Position numbers and translations under genes: made by a program
Notes under the pieces: model-generated
Databases searched by the model: none
What the model was told of the DNA's origin: nothing
Seen by the model: only the letters and a program-made list of their open reading frames with translations
Source of the DNA: an uncultured Prevotella sp.
GTDB lineage: Bacteria > Bacteroidota > Bacteroidia > Bacteroidales > Bacteroidaceae
NCBI GenBank assembly: GCA_900548585.1
Contig: URLI01000004.1
Location: forward strand, 1 to 64,000
Length of the DNA stretch: 64,000 bases
Direction of reading: 5' to 3'
In this document: positions 8,619 through 17,763 of the stretch, in pieces
How the letters are laid out: each line of letters opens with the position of its first letter
Numbering within the stretch: the stretch's first letter is position 1

Positions 8619-8626
8619 CAAATTTA
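8619..8626 (-). promoter_or_regulatory. -7 box before yggS
   Basis: TAAATTTG on the minus strand overlaps the alternative upstream ATG. Transcription from it would start within a few bases of the 8609 start codon, giving a nearly leaderless mRNA. A matching -33 box is not evident. Confidence 0.5.
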
Positions 8627-8699
8627 CAGGATTAAAACATTATGTTTCCTTCCGTGCGTGATGCCACGGAATTTCCCCAGGACAGTGCGGATGCGCCTG

Positions 8700-9197
8700 T
8701 CATTGCTCGTATTCGGGCTTGTCATCGCCTTCTTCCTCAGCCTTGTCCTTTGGCACAGTGTATTCATACACGTCCATGATCAACGTTTCCGACAGCCCCA
8801 CGACAACATAGTCGTTCATTGTCGTCCCCATAACGGCATTTATGTTCTTCAGTGCCGACTCCAGCGACGCGCCCTGCACGAGGTAGCTCACGGCAGACCT
8901 CTTTTCCTTGCCGCTCTTCTCGTCTATGATTATGAACTGCAGCCTGGCCCTGAACCACCTGTCGTCCGACGGTGCGTCGCTGAAGAAAATCTCACCGTAT
9001 GTTGCAGGCCGTATGCTCCTCACCTCGAAATCGCCGCTTATGTAACTCGACATCTCCTCAGTGATGCGCTGCTCGGCCTCGGTGAAACTGAGCGCGTCAA
9101 CGACATACAACTCGCTGACCTTCTTCTGCTGGCCGTCATCCATTATCTTTTCAAAACTCACTTTTGTCTCGAACCATTTTGTAACTCTGCTTCTCAT
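8700..9197 (-). CDS. DUF4494 domain protein
   Basis: A 165-residue cytoplasmic protein of the Bacteroidetes DUF4494 family, recognised from the opening RVTKWFETKVSFEKIM, the VSELYVVDALSFTEAE segment near 28-42 and the RPATYGEIFFSD segment near 62-73. Function is unknown. The tail (about 150-165) is acidic and looks disordered. It is transcribed in the same direction as yggS with a 90-base gap that contains a second -7 box, so the two can be co-transcribed or separate. It has its own complete promoter at 9236-9267. Confidence 0.9.
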   Translation of the reverse strand: MRSRVTKWFETKVSFEKIMDDGQQKKVSELYVVDALSFTEAEQRITEEMSSYISGDFEVRSIRPATYGEIFFSDAPSDDRWFRARLQFIIIDEKSGKEKRSAVSYLVQGASLESALKNINAVMGTTMNDYVVVGLSETLIMDVYEYTVPKDKAEEEGDDKPEYEQ

Positions 9198-9235
9198 ATT
9201 CTCGATTTTATTATTGAATGTGGGATTTCAAACGG

Positions 9236-9267
9236 CAAAAGTAATGAATAATCCATAGCACGCCAAA
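9236..9267 (-). promoter_or_regulatory. Promoter of the DUF4494 gene
   Basis: TTTG (9264-9267), 20 bases and TACTTTTG (9236-9243) on the minus strand, 39 bases before the start codon. Confidence 0.8.
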
Positions 9268-9356
9268 AATAAACCCACTTTATTTTCCATAAAAGGAAAA
9301 AACAACAAAAGCGCACATTTTAACTTGGAATATTTCTTTTTCTAAAAAATATTCCG

Positions 9357-9364
9357 TATTTTTG
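9357..9364 (+). promoter_or_regulatory. -7 box of the YARHG gene
   Basis: TATTTTTG, 55 bases before the ATG at 9419. No convincing -33 element is present. Confidence 0.5.
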
Positions 9365-9418
9365 CGACAGAATCAAATAAAGTAATGCAAGAACAATAAC
9401 CATTAAAACAACACTGAA

Positions 9419-10120
9419 ATGAAAAAAACTCTTTTAATAACAATCGCAATGCTCGCGACAATAAGCGTACATGCACAGACAATACGCAAGGGAGACAGTT
9501 TCTTCGACGGCCAGACACTTTACACATGCCAGGAAATACGCATGGGGAATGTCGCCTACTTGGTTGGCAACGACTACTCTGAGCTTACCCTGAAAAAAGA
9601 AGGCAAAAAGCCGGGAATGTACATTCTCGTACCAAGCCGGCAGGGTGAAGATGCGCCATTCGGCGCGCAGTTCGGATGGCGGGTGCAGTATATCAGGCAG
9701 GAAGGCATGTATTTCCTTGCCGTGAGAAACAACAACAACAACATCGTATGGACAATGGTGCTTACGCCAGACAAAATAGAGTACTGCCTGGAACAAAACC
9801 GCAGTTGGAAGGAAGCAAGCACGCTGGATATTTCCACATACCTTATGAACCGAGACCAAGTCAGAGACATTCCGAAAGATGCTCTGCGAATAATGCGCAA
9901 CACGATACTCGCAAGGCATGGCTACCGGTTCAATTCACCGGATCTGGCGGAGTACTTTTCCAGAAAGGCATGGTACAAACCACGAGCAAACAACAACTCC
10001 ATACGCCTGAGCATAATAGAGCAGACAAACATCGAACTGATCAAAGCAGAGGAGGCAATGCCAAATTCGCAACGGAATTGCAACGAGGAAGACTTTGACT
10101 ACAGCAAAATAGATTATTGA
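9419..10120 (+). CDS. Secreted protein with a C-terminal YARHG domain
   Basis: A 233-residue protein with a signal peptide (MKKTLLITIAMLATISVHAQ, cleavage after about 19-20). Residues about 155-185 form a YARHG domain: the ILARHGYRFNSPDLAEYF segment followed by SRKAWYKP. YARHG domains are extracellular and common in cell-surface proteins, but their ligand is unknown. The middle part (about 25-130) is beta-rich and has no recognised family. The gene is monocistronic. The 310-base gap that follows holds a weak hairpin (CGGCAA/TTGCCG at 10304-10323) and the promoter of the next gene, nothing else. Confidence 0.88.
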   Translation: MKKTLLITIAMLATISVHAQTIRKGDSFFDGQTLYTCQEIRMGNVAYLVGNDYSELTLKKEGKKPGMYILVPSRQGEDAPFGAQFGWRVQYIRQEGMYFLAVRNNNNNIVWTMVLTPDKIEYCLEQNRSWKEASTLDISTYLMNRDQVRDIPKDALRIMRNTILARHGYRFNSPDLAEYFSRKAWYKPRANNNSIRLSIIEQTNIELIKAEEAMPNSQRNCNEEDFDYSKIDY

Positions 10121-10387
10121 CGTTCTGACAGTTGAACATATTGCAGACAATCATTGTCATGCCCAACATGATTTCGTACCATTGCAAGCTACTCCTGGCG
10201 GACAGTCCGGTTGTCTGAACCCGCCATTAAGCAAAAGCGTGGCGGAATAAATGAATACTTGTAAGTTCCGTACAAGCGGCAAAGACGTGCAGGCAACATA
10301 ATGCGGCAAGAACGGAGTTGCCGTTTGCAAAAAACACCTTTATTACCGTCGCATTGCCATTCCACGCCACAAAAACGGCACGGATTA

Positions 10388-10419
10388 TTTGGCATTTATG
10401 CCAATAAGTCGTAATTTTG
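10388..10419 (+). promoter_or_regulatory. Promoter of the LolC/E-like permease gene
   Basis: TTTG (10388-10391), 20 bases and TAATTTTG (10412-10419). The predicted mRNA starts near 10425, so the ATG at 10432 has only a leader of about 7 bases and the upstream in-frame start at 10417 is excluded. Confidence 0.85.
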
Positions 10420-10431
10420 CAAGTTGAAAAC

Positions 10432-11679
10432 ATGAACTTCGCTTTATACACCGCAAGGAAAATTTACAACGACAAGGGCGACAGACGAAAGGTGAGCCGC
10501 CCCGCGATAAGGATTGCCACGGCAGGAGTGGCGATAGGACTTGCCGTGATGATCGTAAGCGTCAGCGTTGTGCTGGGCTTCAAGCACACCATAAGGGACA
10601 AGGTGATCGGCTTCGGCAGCCACATAACAGTGACCAATTTCCTCGCGCTACAGGACGACCGACCCTACCCCATCTCGATGAACGACAGCATAATGGAAGC
10701 CATTAAAAGCATCGACGGAATAAAGCATGTGCAGAGATATGCCATGAAACAGGGCATACTGAAGACCGAAAACGACTTCATGGGCGTTATGTTCAAAGGC
10801 GTGGCGGAGGACTATGACACCACATTCATACACGACAACCTCGTGGAGGGCGCAGTGCCGAAGTTCAGCTCGGAGGCCGGGAGCAACAAGATACTAATAT
10901 CGAAGACAAACGCAGACAAACTCGGACTGAAGTCCGGCGACAGGGTTTTCGCATATTTCATAAATGGAAACGACGTGAGGGCGAGGCGGTTCAACGTCGC
11001 CGGCATATACCAGACCAACCTGACGAAATTCGACAACGCGATTTGCTTCTGCGACCTTTACACCGCCGTGAAACTAAACAACTGGGAAAAGGATCAGGCA
11101 AGCGGCGCGGAAATAACCGTTGACAACTACGACAGACTCGCCACCGTGGAAAAGACCATCGTCAAGAGAGTGAACCGCACAACCGACAGGCATGGCGAGA
11201 CCTACTCATCGGCGACTGTTGAACAGTTGAATCCGCAGATATTCACATGGCTCGACCTGCTCGACCTGAACGTGTGGATCATCCTTGCGCTGATGGTGTG
11301 CGTGGCAGGCATAACTATGATTTCGGGCCTGCTAATAATAATACTTGAACGGACGAACATGATTGGCGTGATGAAGGCACTCGGAGCGCGCAACAGGACT
11401 ATACGGCACACCTTCCTGTGGTTCGCCGTATTCATCATCGGCAAGGGGATGCTGTGGGGCAATGTCATAGGGATAGGACTTACGGCACTTCAGTATTTCA
11501 CCAGCATAGTGTCGCTCGACCCAACGACATACTATGTGAACACGGTGCCGGTTGAATTTGACATGCCATTGATTGCCACAATAAACATAGCCACGCTCAT
11601 CGTATGCGTAGCAGCACTGATAGCACCAAGCCATCTCGTATCATTCATACACCCGGCAAAGTCCATGAGATACGAATGA
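10432..11679 (+). CDS. LolC/LolE-type ABC transporter permease (FtsX fold)
   Basis: Inner-membrane subunit of an ABC system; LolCDE members release lipoproteins from the inner membrane toward the outer membrane. The 415-residue product shows the family layout: one N-terminal TM segment (about 25-50, IATAGVAIGLAVMIVSVSVV), a large periplasmic domain (about 50-275) and three C-terminal TM segments (about 280-310, 325-350, 375-400) with the FtsX pattern ERTNMIGVMKALGA. No ATPase gene is adjacent, so its LolD partner must be elsewhere. LolC versus LolE cannot be decided from sequence alone. Confidence 0.88.
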   Translation: MNFALYTARKIYNDKGDRRKVSRPAIRIATAGVAIGLAVMIVSVSVVLGFKHTIRDKVIGFGSHITVTNFLALQDDRPYPISMNDSIMEAIKSIDGIKHVQRYAMKQGILKTENDFMGVMFKGVAEDYDTTFIHDNLVEGAVPKFSSEAGSNKILISKTNADKLGLKSGDRVFAYFINGNDVRARRFNVAGIYQTNLTKFDNAICFCDLYTAVKLNNWEKDQASGAEITVDNYDRLATVEKTIVKRVNRTTDRHGETYSSATVEQLNPQIFTWLDLLDLNVWIILALMVCVAGITMISGLLIIILERTNMIGVMKALGARNRTIRHTFLWFAVFIIGKGMLWGNVIGIGLTALQYFTSIVSLDPTTYYVNTVPVEFDMPLIATINIATLIVCVAALIAPSHLVSFIHPAKSMRYE

Positions 11680-11787
11680 CCGCAACTGGACGATGTCCGT
11701 TTATTCCTTTTTCTTGTTCTAAACATGCAGTTTACAATCAATAAGGGATAATTATATACATAACGGCCACAAATAATGCACAAAACA

Positions 11788-11819
11788 TTTGCAAATGAGC
11801 AAATAAGAACTTACCTTTG
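11788..11819 (+). promoter_or_regulatory. Promoter of the acyl-CoA synthetase gene
   Basis: TTTG (11788-11791), 20 bases and TACCTTTG (11812-11819). The in-frame start at 11776 lies upstream of it, so translation must begin at 11878. Confidence 0.85.
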
Positions 11820-11877
11820 CACAAAATTTAGTCGACTGTGCAACGCAAGCACAAAAAACCTGAATGTTTTTAGAGAT

Positions 11878-13542
11878 ATGGAAATTCCTAAATTCAACTC
11901 GATAATTCAGAAAAGCATAATCGAGAATTGGGACATGGATGCCCTCACAGACTACAAGGGCGTTACGTTGCAATACAAAGATGTGGCTCGTAAAATCGAG
12001 AAACTGCACATAATGTTCGAGAGCAGCGGAGTGAGGAAAGGTGACAAGGTGGCGATGTGCGGACGGAACAGCGCAAACTGGGCCGTGGCATTCCTTGCAA
12101 CACTGACATACGGAGCCGTGGCAGTGCCGATACTTCACGAGTTCACGCCTGACCAGGTGCATAACATCGTGAACCACTCGGAGGCGAAACTGCTGTTCGC
12201 GGGAGACGTCATGGCACCGATGCTGGACGCCACGAAGATGCCGGGACTCGAGGGAATAATCTACATTCCGGACTATTCGCTCGTGCTGTCGCGAACCGAA
12301 AGACTGACATACGCACGGGAACACCTTAACGAAATGTACGGACGCAAATACCCCAAGTATTTCAGGAAGGAACATGTCGACTACTATGTGGAACAGTCAC
12401 CTGACGAACTGGCACTAATAAACTACACGAGCGGAACAACGGGTTTTTCCAAAGGAGTGATGATCCCGTACCGCGCGCTGTGGAGCAACTACGACTTTGC
12501 CATGGATGTTATTGGCAAAAAACACGTCAAGCCTGGGTCAAACACGCTCAGCATACTCCCGATGGCACACATGTACGGCATGTCGTTCGAGTTCATTTTC
12601 GAGTTCCTGAACGGTTGCCACATCTTCTACCTAACAAGAGTCCCGTCACCGGCAATCATAGCAAAGGCCTTTGCCGACGTAAGACCGTCGATAGTGGTCT
12701 CCGTCCCGCTTATCATTGAGAAAATAATAAAGAAAAAAGTGTTCCCGAAACTACAGAACCACCGCATGAGATTGCTTATGAACATGCCGGTGATTAACAA
12801 GAAGGTCAGGGAAAAAATATGTGAGCAGATGGTAAACTCGTTCGGCGGCAACTTCTACGAGATAATCATCGGGGGGGCAGCCTTCAACCGTGACGTCGAG
12901 AAATTCCTGCAAGAGATTGGCTTCCCGTACACCGTGGGCTACGGCACTACAGAGTGCGCGCCGATTATATGCTACAGCGACTGGAAACACTTCGTGCCGG
13001 GGAGCTGCGGCAAGGCCGTGAAGAACATGGAGGTGAAGATTGATAGCAGCATGCCGGAAGTAGTGCCGGGAGAAATCCTCACACGCGGCCCTAACGTAAT
13101 GCTGGGATACTACAAGAACGAGGAGGCCACGAGAGAGGCCATAGACAGCGAGGGATGGCTCCACACCGGCGACCTCGGCACAATGGATTCCGACGGAAAC
13201 GTCTTCATAAAGGGACGCAGCAAGAACATGCTGCTCGGCGCAAACGGGCAGAACATATACCCCGAGGAGATAGAGGACAAACTGAACTCGATGCCGCTCG
13301 TTACGGAGAGCATCATCATACAAAAGGACGAAAAACTCATCGGACTGGTTTATCCGGACTACGATGAGGTGAAGAACATCGGACTGTCGAAGGATGAGCT
13401 TGACAGCATCATGGAACAGAACAGACAGGAACTGAACTCCGCCATGCCGGCATACAGCAAGATTTCGACGATAAGACTCTATGATGAGGAGTTCGAGAAG
13501 ACACCGAAAAAAAGCATAAAGCGTTTCCTGTACCAGGGCTGA
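11878..13542 (+). CDS. Long-chain acyl-CoA synthetase (AMP-binding family)
   Basis: Activates fatty acids to acyl-CoA via acyl-adenylate. The 554-residue protein has the adenylate-forming signature NYTSGTTGFSKGVMI near 183-197 (P-loop), the YGTTECAPI motif near 360, and the hinge region GWLHTGDLGTMDSDG followed by IKGRSKNMLLGANGQNIYP near 440-465. The C-terminal lysine needed for adenylation is in EKTPKKSIKRFL near 545. Start chosen from the promoter (11788-11819). It is free-standing and convergent with the transhydrogenase operon. Chain length and substrate are not deducible. It may feed the acyl-CoA dehydrogenase or Spt, by inference. Confidence 0.92.
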   Translation: MEIPKFNSIIQKSIIENWDMDALTDYKGVTLQYKDVARKIEKLHIMFESSGVRKGDKVAMCGRNSANWAVAFLATLTYGAVAVPILHEFTPDQVHNIVNHSEAKLLFAGDVMAPMLDATKMPGLEGIIYIPDYSLVLSRTERLTYAREHLNEMYGRKYPKYFRKEHVDYYVEQSPDELALINYTSGTTGFSKGVMIPYRALWSNYDFAMDVIGKKHVKPGSNTLSILPMAHMYGMSFEFIFEFLNGCHIFYLTRVPSPAIIAKAFADVRPSIVVSVPLIIEKIIKKKVFPKLQNHRMRLLMNMPVINKKVREKICEQMVNSFGGNFYEIIIGGAAFNRDVEKFLQEIGFPYTVGYGTTECAPIICYSDWKHFVPGSCGKAVKNMEVKIDSSMPEVVPGEILTRGPNVMLGYYKNEEATREAIDSEGWLHTGDLGTMDSDGNVFIKGRSKNMLLGANGQNIYPEEIEDKLNSMPLVTESIIIQKDEKLIGLVYPDYDEVKNIGLSKDELDSIMEQNRQELNSAMPAYSKISTIRLYDEEFEKTPKKSIKRFLYQG

Positions 13543-13573
13543 AAGGACACCACCTGACGTTTTCATACAAAAA

Positions 13574-13611
13574 GCGGGCGGGGCTGCCGTAACATCACGG
13601 CAATCCCGCCC
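13574..13611. terminator. Bidirectional terminator between acyl-CoA synthetase and pntB
   Basis: GGGCGGGGCTGCCGT (13576-13590) pairs with ACGGCAATCCCGCCC (13597-13611) with a small internal mismatch and a 6-base loop. The T-run is on the minus side (GCTTTTTGTATG), so it best serves pntB. Confidence 0.8.
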
Positions 13612-13664
13612 ACTCTGTATGTTCAGGCTTGTGGGGCTTGTCCCTCCCCATCAAGTCCAGCCAT

Positions 13665-15194
13665 TCATCTCTTTGTCACACCAGTGATGAGCCGCTGGAG
13701 CGTCTCCTTGGCATCTCCAAGCTCGAGATAAACGCCGTGGTCGCGGGTGTAAAGCGGATTTTCCACACCTGCATAACCCGGCTTTAGGTCATAGTTGCAT
13801 ATCACCACCTCCGGAGCCTCGTCAACACTGAGCACCGGCATACCGTAAATCGGCGTTCCCTCGGCGTTGCGTGCCGCAGGGTTCAGAACGTCGTTTGCCC
13901 CGATGACCACGACAGCGTCAACGTTCTTGAAGTCGTCATTGATCTGGTCCATCTCATACAGTTTCTCGTATGGAACGTCTGCCTCTGCAAGAAGCACGTT
14001 CATGTGACCGGGCATACGTCCTGCCACCGGGTGTATGGCGAAACGCACCTCCGTGCCACGGCTCTCGAGCAAGTCGGCAAGTTGCTTCACCTTATGCTGC
14101 GCCTGAGCCAGTGCCATGCCATATCCGGGAACTATTATAACACGCTTTGCGGCGGCGAGAACCTTGTCGGCGGAAGGTGCTTCGCCGTCTCCCGAGGGTG
14201 CTGCCTCTATCTGGCCATCAAGCACTTTCACCCTGTCTTCCAGTTTTGCAACGATGGCCTCCAGTTGCTTTACTCTTTCTTCTAATTTCATTACTCTTAT
14301 TATTAGTTCTTTGTTTTCTTCCGAATTATCTGTTTCTTCAATCTTGCTGGGTGCTTTCCTGGCAGCACGCGGCACGAGGATGTTAATCAGGCTGCGGTTC
14401 ATTGCCCGGCACATTATCTGTGTCAGCAACAGGCCCGATGCACCGACGATGCCACCTACGGCAACAAGGAAGATGTCGCTTATCGCCATACCTGCAATGG
14501 CACCTGCCACACCGGACAGGGAGTTGAGCAGGGAGATGGTTATTGGCATGTCCGCCCCACCGACGCGGATGGAGAACAACAGCCCGAACAGCGACGACGT
14601 TATGACACACGCCGCAATAACACTCAGACGGCTGTCCATCGTTCCCGCAACTATCAACCCGATTGTCAGCAGAAGGAAAATTACCGTCAGGGACGAATGC
14701 CACGGCCATATCACAGGCCGCTGTGACAGAACGCGGTGAAGTTTGCCAGCAGCAACGAGACTGCCGACGAGCGTCACCATACCCACGGCGATGGCAAGCA
14801 TAGACGTGAGTAGCATGAACGGCATGTAGCCATTGGTGTTTATTGCCTCAATCTGCTCTGCGCTGAAGCCCACCTGCGTGGCAGAGAGCACGCCGACCAA
14901 TGCCGAGGCGCCACCGCCGAGACCGTTGAACAACGCCACAAGCTGGGGCATCTGTATCATCTTAACGCGGCTGGCCATCATTCCGCCAATCAAAGCGCCA
15001 ACGAGGATTGAAGGATAGATTGTCCACGCACTGGCGACACCACTGAAACAAAGTGTCGCGACGACACCGGCCAGCATGGCAAGGGCAGAGAGCAGATTGC
15101 CGCGCACTGCGCTACCCACCTTGCTCATCATCGATATACCTGCAAGCACGGCAACCGCCAGTACTGCACTGATTATGATTTGCACTGTTGCCAT
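13665..15194 (-). CDS. pntB: NAD(P) transhydrogenase subunit beta, with a coiled-coil linker
   Basis: Membrane and NADP(H)-binding subunit of the proton-translocating transhydrogenase, which makes NADPH from NADH. The 509-residue protein has about nine TM segments in residues 1-270 and the NADP(H)-binding domain III from about 345 (VIIVPGYGMALAQAQ, VVVIGANDVLNPAA). Between them (about 283-345) is an extra acidic linker with heptad leucines (MKLEERVKQLEAIVAKLEDR). E. coli PntB, about 460 residues, lacks such a segment. It forms an operon with pntAb (3 bases upstream) and pntAa, and ends at a strong terminator. Confidence 0.95.
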   Translation of the reverse strand: MATVQIIISAVLAVAVLAGISMMSKVGSAVRGNLLSALAMLAGVVATLCFSGVASAWTIYPSILVGALIGGMMASRVKMIQMPQLVALFNGLGGGASALVGVLSATQVGFSAEQIEAINTNGYMPFMLLTSMLAIAVGMVTLVGSLVAAGKLHRVLSQRPVIWPWHSSLTVIFLLLTIGLIVAGTMDSRLSVIAACVITSSLFGLLFSIRVGGADMPITISLLNSLSGVAGAIAGMAISDIFLVAVGGIVGASGLLLTQIMCRAMNRSLINILVPRAARKAPSKIEETDNSEENKELIIRVMKLEERVKQLEAIVAKLEDRVKVLDGQIEAAPSGDGEAPSADKVLAAAKRVIIVPGYGMALAQAQHKVKQLADLLESRGTEVRFAIHPVAGRMPGHMNVLLAEADVPYEKLYEMDQINDDFKNVDAVVVIGANDVLNPAARNAEGTPIYGMPVLSVDEAPEVVICNYDLKPGYAGVENPLYTRDHGVYLELGDAKETLQRLITGVTKR

Positions 15195-15197
15195 AGG

Positions 15198-15512
15198 TCA
15201 GTTCTTTTTCTTCTTGTTGAACATCTGAAGCATACGGTGGGTTATGCCGAATCCTCCGAAAACATTTATCGCCGCCAACACGATAGCAATACATCCCAAA
15301 AGCTGTACCAGGACACATTCGCCTCCGGCAACCTTGCCGCCTACGAGGGCAAAGCCGGTAGCCGTTATCGCACCCACTATCGTCACGCCCGACAGGGCAT
15401 TCATGCCCGACATCAACGGAGTGTGGAGCAGGCTTGGCACATTCTTTATAATGAAATAGCCCGCTATCGTGCATGCAATGAATACGGCCACCAATATAAA
15501 TGGATTAATCAT
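15198..15512 (-). CDS. pntAb: NAD(P) transhydrogenase subunit alpha part 2 (membrane)
   Basis: The 104-residue membrane subunit corresponds to the C-terminal TM domain of a one-chain PntA. Three TM helices are visible at about 4-26, 37-58 and 65-90, including the family's PSLLHTPLMSGMNALSGV. As a separate gene it indicates the three-subunit enzyme type known from Rhodospirillum. The stop is 3 bases before the pntB start, so translation is probably coupled. Confidence 0.95.
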   Translation of the reverse strand: MINPFILVAVFIACTIAGYFIIKNVPSLLHTPLMSGMNALSGVTIVGAITATGFALVGGKVAGGECVLVQLLGCIAIVLAAINVFGGFGITHRMLQMFNKKKKN

Positions 15513-15626
15513 TGTATGTCAAAGGTTTAACGTTATTTACAAACAGACAAGGGTTAAAGGCAGAGTGCCATGTGAAGATAACACTCGCACGGCATTTCGC
15601 CCTTAACCCCCTTATGTCAATATCGA

Positions 15627-16784
15627 CTAAAGCCCCATTGCCTCGCGGGCACCGGCGTGAACGAGTTCACCGTCGATGCAGACAAGGCTCTTGTTGATCA
15701 CTTCGTCCGTGCGGTCAAGGTTCACCTTGCCGTCCTTGACGAGATATTTAACAAGGTTGTACACGTTGTTTGCAAACATCCACGTGGAACTTGTTGGCAG
15801 CAAGCCCGGGATATTCTTCACACCCATCAGCGTAACGCCGTGTTTCTTCTCTATGCCTCCAGCCGGTGTCAGTTCGCAGTTGCCACCCTGGTCGATCGAT
15901 ATGTCAACGATTACGGAGCCGCGCTTCATGCCCTTCACCATTTCCTCTGTTATGATAATCGGAGCCACCTTGCCGGGGATAAGCGCAGAGCAGAACACAA
16001 CGTCCATCTGCTTTATCGTGTCGTTGAGTTTCTCGCGCTCAACAACGAGAACATCGTCTGGCAGACGCTTTGCGTAGCCACCCTCGCCGACGGCGAGTTC
16101 TGCGGGAACACCCGTGTCGGCAACCTTTGCTCCGAGCGAGCTTGCGTTCTCGGCAGCCATCGGACGGATGTCGGCAGCGTATGTTATCGCGCCGAGACGC
16201 TTTGCCGTTGCCAATGCCTGAAGACCGGCAACACCGACACCGATAACCATCACCTTGGCAGGCTCTATCTTGCCGACAGCCGTGAACATCTGCGGCATGA
16301 AAGTGGTCAGGTGGTTCGCAGCCATAAGGATGCCCTTGTAGCCTGCGCAAGTGCTCATCGACGTCAGCGCGTCCAAGTTCTGAGCGCGTGAGATGCGGGG
16401 GATGCCATCGAGCGTGATTGCCGTCACGCCTTGCTTGGTGAGTTTCTTCACCATCTCGTGGTTCACCGGCGAAGCAGGGTGAATGAACGTTATGAGATAC
16501 TGCCCCTTGTGCATCATCTCAACCTCGTGCTTGCCGAGCGCCTCGTTGAACAGAGGCTCCTTCACCTTGAGGATTATCTCAGCATTGTCATAGACCTCAG
16601 CCGGGCCGTCAACCATCTTGGCGCCAGCCTTGACATAGTCCTCGTCGTGATAGAGCGCGCCGTCGCCCGCCGACTTCTCCACAAGCACTTCAAAACCGTC
16701 TTTCACAAACTTACCCACAGTCTCCGGGGTAGCCGACACACGATCCTCGTCGTGCATGATTTCCTTTGGAATTCCAATAATCAT
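15627..16784 (-). CDS. pntAa: NAD(P) transhydrogenase subunit alpha part 1 (NAD-binding)
   Basis: Soluble NAD(H)-binding domain I of the transhydrogenase, related to alanine dehydrogenase. The 385-residue protein begins MIIGIPKEIMHDEDRVSATP. The domain shows the glycine-rich VMVIGVGVAGLQALATAKRLGA near 170-190 and the mobile-loop region that follows. It is the first gene of the operon pntAa-pntAb-pntB, with a 114-base gap before pntAb that holds nothing recognisable. A -7 box TAATTTTG (16831-16838, minus strand) is the likely promoter, although its -33 partner is unclear. Confidence 0.95.
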   Translation of the reverse strand: MIIGIPKEIMHDEDRVSATPETVGKFVKDGFEVLVEKSAGDGALYHDEDYVKAGAKMVDGPAEVYDNAEIILKVKEPLFNEALGKHEVEMMHKGQYLITFIHPASPVNHEMVKKLTKQGVTAITLDGIPRISRAQNLDALTSMSTCAGYKGILMAANHLTTFMPQMFTAVGKIEPAKVMVIGVGVAGLQALATAKRLGAITYAADIRPMAAENASSLGAKVADTGVPAELAVGEGGYAKRLPDDVLVVEREKLNDTIKQMDVVFCSALIPGKVAPIIITEEMVKGMKRGSVIVDISIDQGGNCELTPAGGIEKKHGVTLMGVKNIPGLLPTSSTWMFANNVYNLVKYLVKDGKVNLDRTDEVINKSLVCIDGELVHAGAREAMGL

Positions 16785-16935
16785 AATTAAAGTTGATTTA
16801 AGATTAAACTTTCACGTGTATTTTGGTGTACAAAATTACTATTTTAATTCATTCGTTGTCACTTCACCAACTGTTTTGTTCTTCTTTTTAGTGATAATTA
16901 ACTTATGGCAATCCAAGGTTATACACTTATTGCCG

Positions 16936-17763
16936 CTATTCCAACTGATTCCTGTACACAAAATCCAACGTATTGCCATCTTTGTCCTTCCATGCATGCC
17001 ACCCGTTTTCGCTGCGGCCAAGGCAAAAAGACGCAGCAGTACTTGGACTATTAAAAGTTGTATCGGCATCAAGTTCCAACTTCCCATTACAAATATGCGT
17101 GTACTCATTTACCATTCTTTGACGCTTATCTTTCCATGTTAAAGAAGGAGTTGAGCTGTTTGCTATCGTACTGCCTTTCAAAATCGTAAATCCATTACTG
17201 TGATAGAAGCCACGAGCCTCACAGCCACGTCCTGCTGCGAAAAAGACATGCTCTTCCTTTGGCCTTGCAATGTCAAATATACTGCAACCAGTAAATGAAG
17301 TGAGAAACTTCACATCTTCAAAGAACTCGTCCATATCATCTTTCCTATACTCAGGCAGGTTTGGGGCTTTGGGTGTCTGTTTGTTTTCGTTAAGCACAAA
17401 AGTGTTTGAGGCCTTTGCCTCCTCTATCGCCTTGTATTCCAAATACTGCACATCAGCCTTGGTCATGGCTGCATCCTTGGATATAAACAGCAATGCTTTC
17501 TGCCAAAATGCTTTTTTGCTATCATGATCCCTTACCCGCTCGCGGAAATTCTCAGTCTCACCAATGTATGCCTTGGGCTTTGTCGTCTCATCCTCACCCA
17601 ACAAGATATAGAAAGCGGGTGTCCGCAATTCATCTCGCTCGTTCAATATAGAAATATTGGAACGTGGAATCACATACATCTGGCAAATCTTATTACTGAT
17701 AAATACATACTGTGTCCCTTTAGGATCAGCATCTATCAAATATGTTGTTACCGTCTTTCCCAT
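16936..17763 (-). CDS. GIY-YIG nuclease-domain protein with C-terminal DUF4357
   Basis: The 275-residue protein carries a GIY-YIG-like core at about 48-115: the first motif reads AFYILLG, the second AYIGETENFRERVRDH, and a conserved Glu follows in the VQYLEYKAI helix. The last 60 residues (about 210-270) match DUF4357, ending in FCLGRSENGWHAWKD. The nuclease core usually cuts one strand of DNA through a Tyr/Arg/Glu site, but targets of this combined family are unknown. It is a lone AT-rich gene between two housekeeping units, typical of accessory cargo. No methylase or partner gene is adjacent. Confidence 0.85.
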   Translation of the reverse strand: MGKTVTTYLIDADPKGTQYVFISNKICQMYVIPRSNISILNERDELRTPAFYILLGEDETTKPKAYIGETENFRERVRDHDSKKAFWQKALLFISKDAAMTKADVQYLEYKAIEEAKASNTFVLNENKQTPKAPNLPEYRKDDMDEFFEDVKFLTSFTGCSIFDIARPKEEHVFFAAGRGCEARGFYHSNGFTILKGSTIANSSTPSLTWKDKRQRMVNEYTHICNGKLELDADTTFNSPSTAASFCLGRSENGWHAWKDKDGNTLDFVYRNQLE

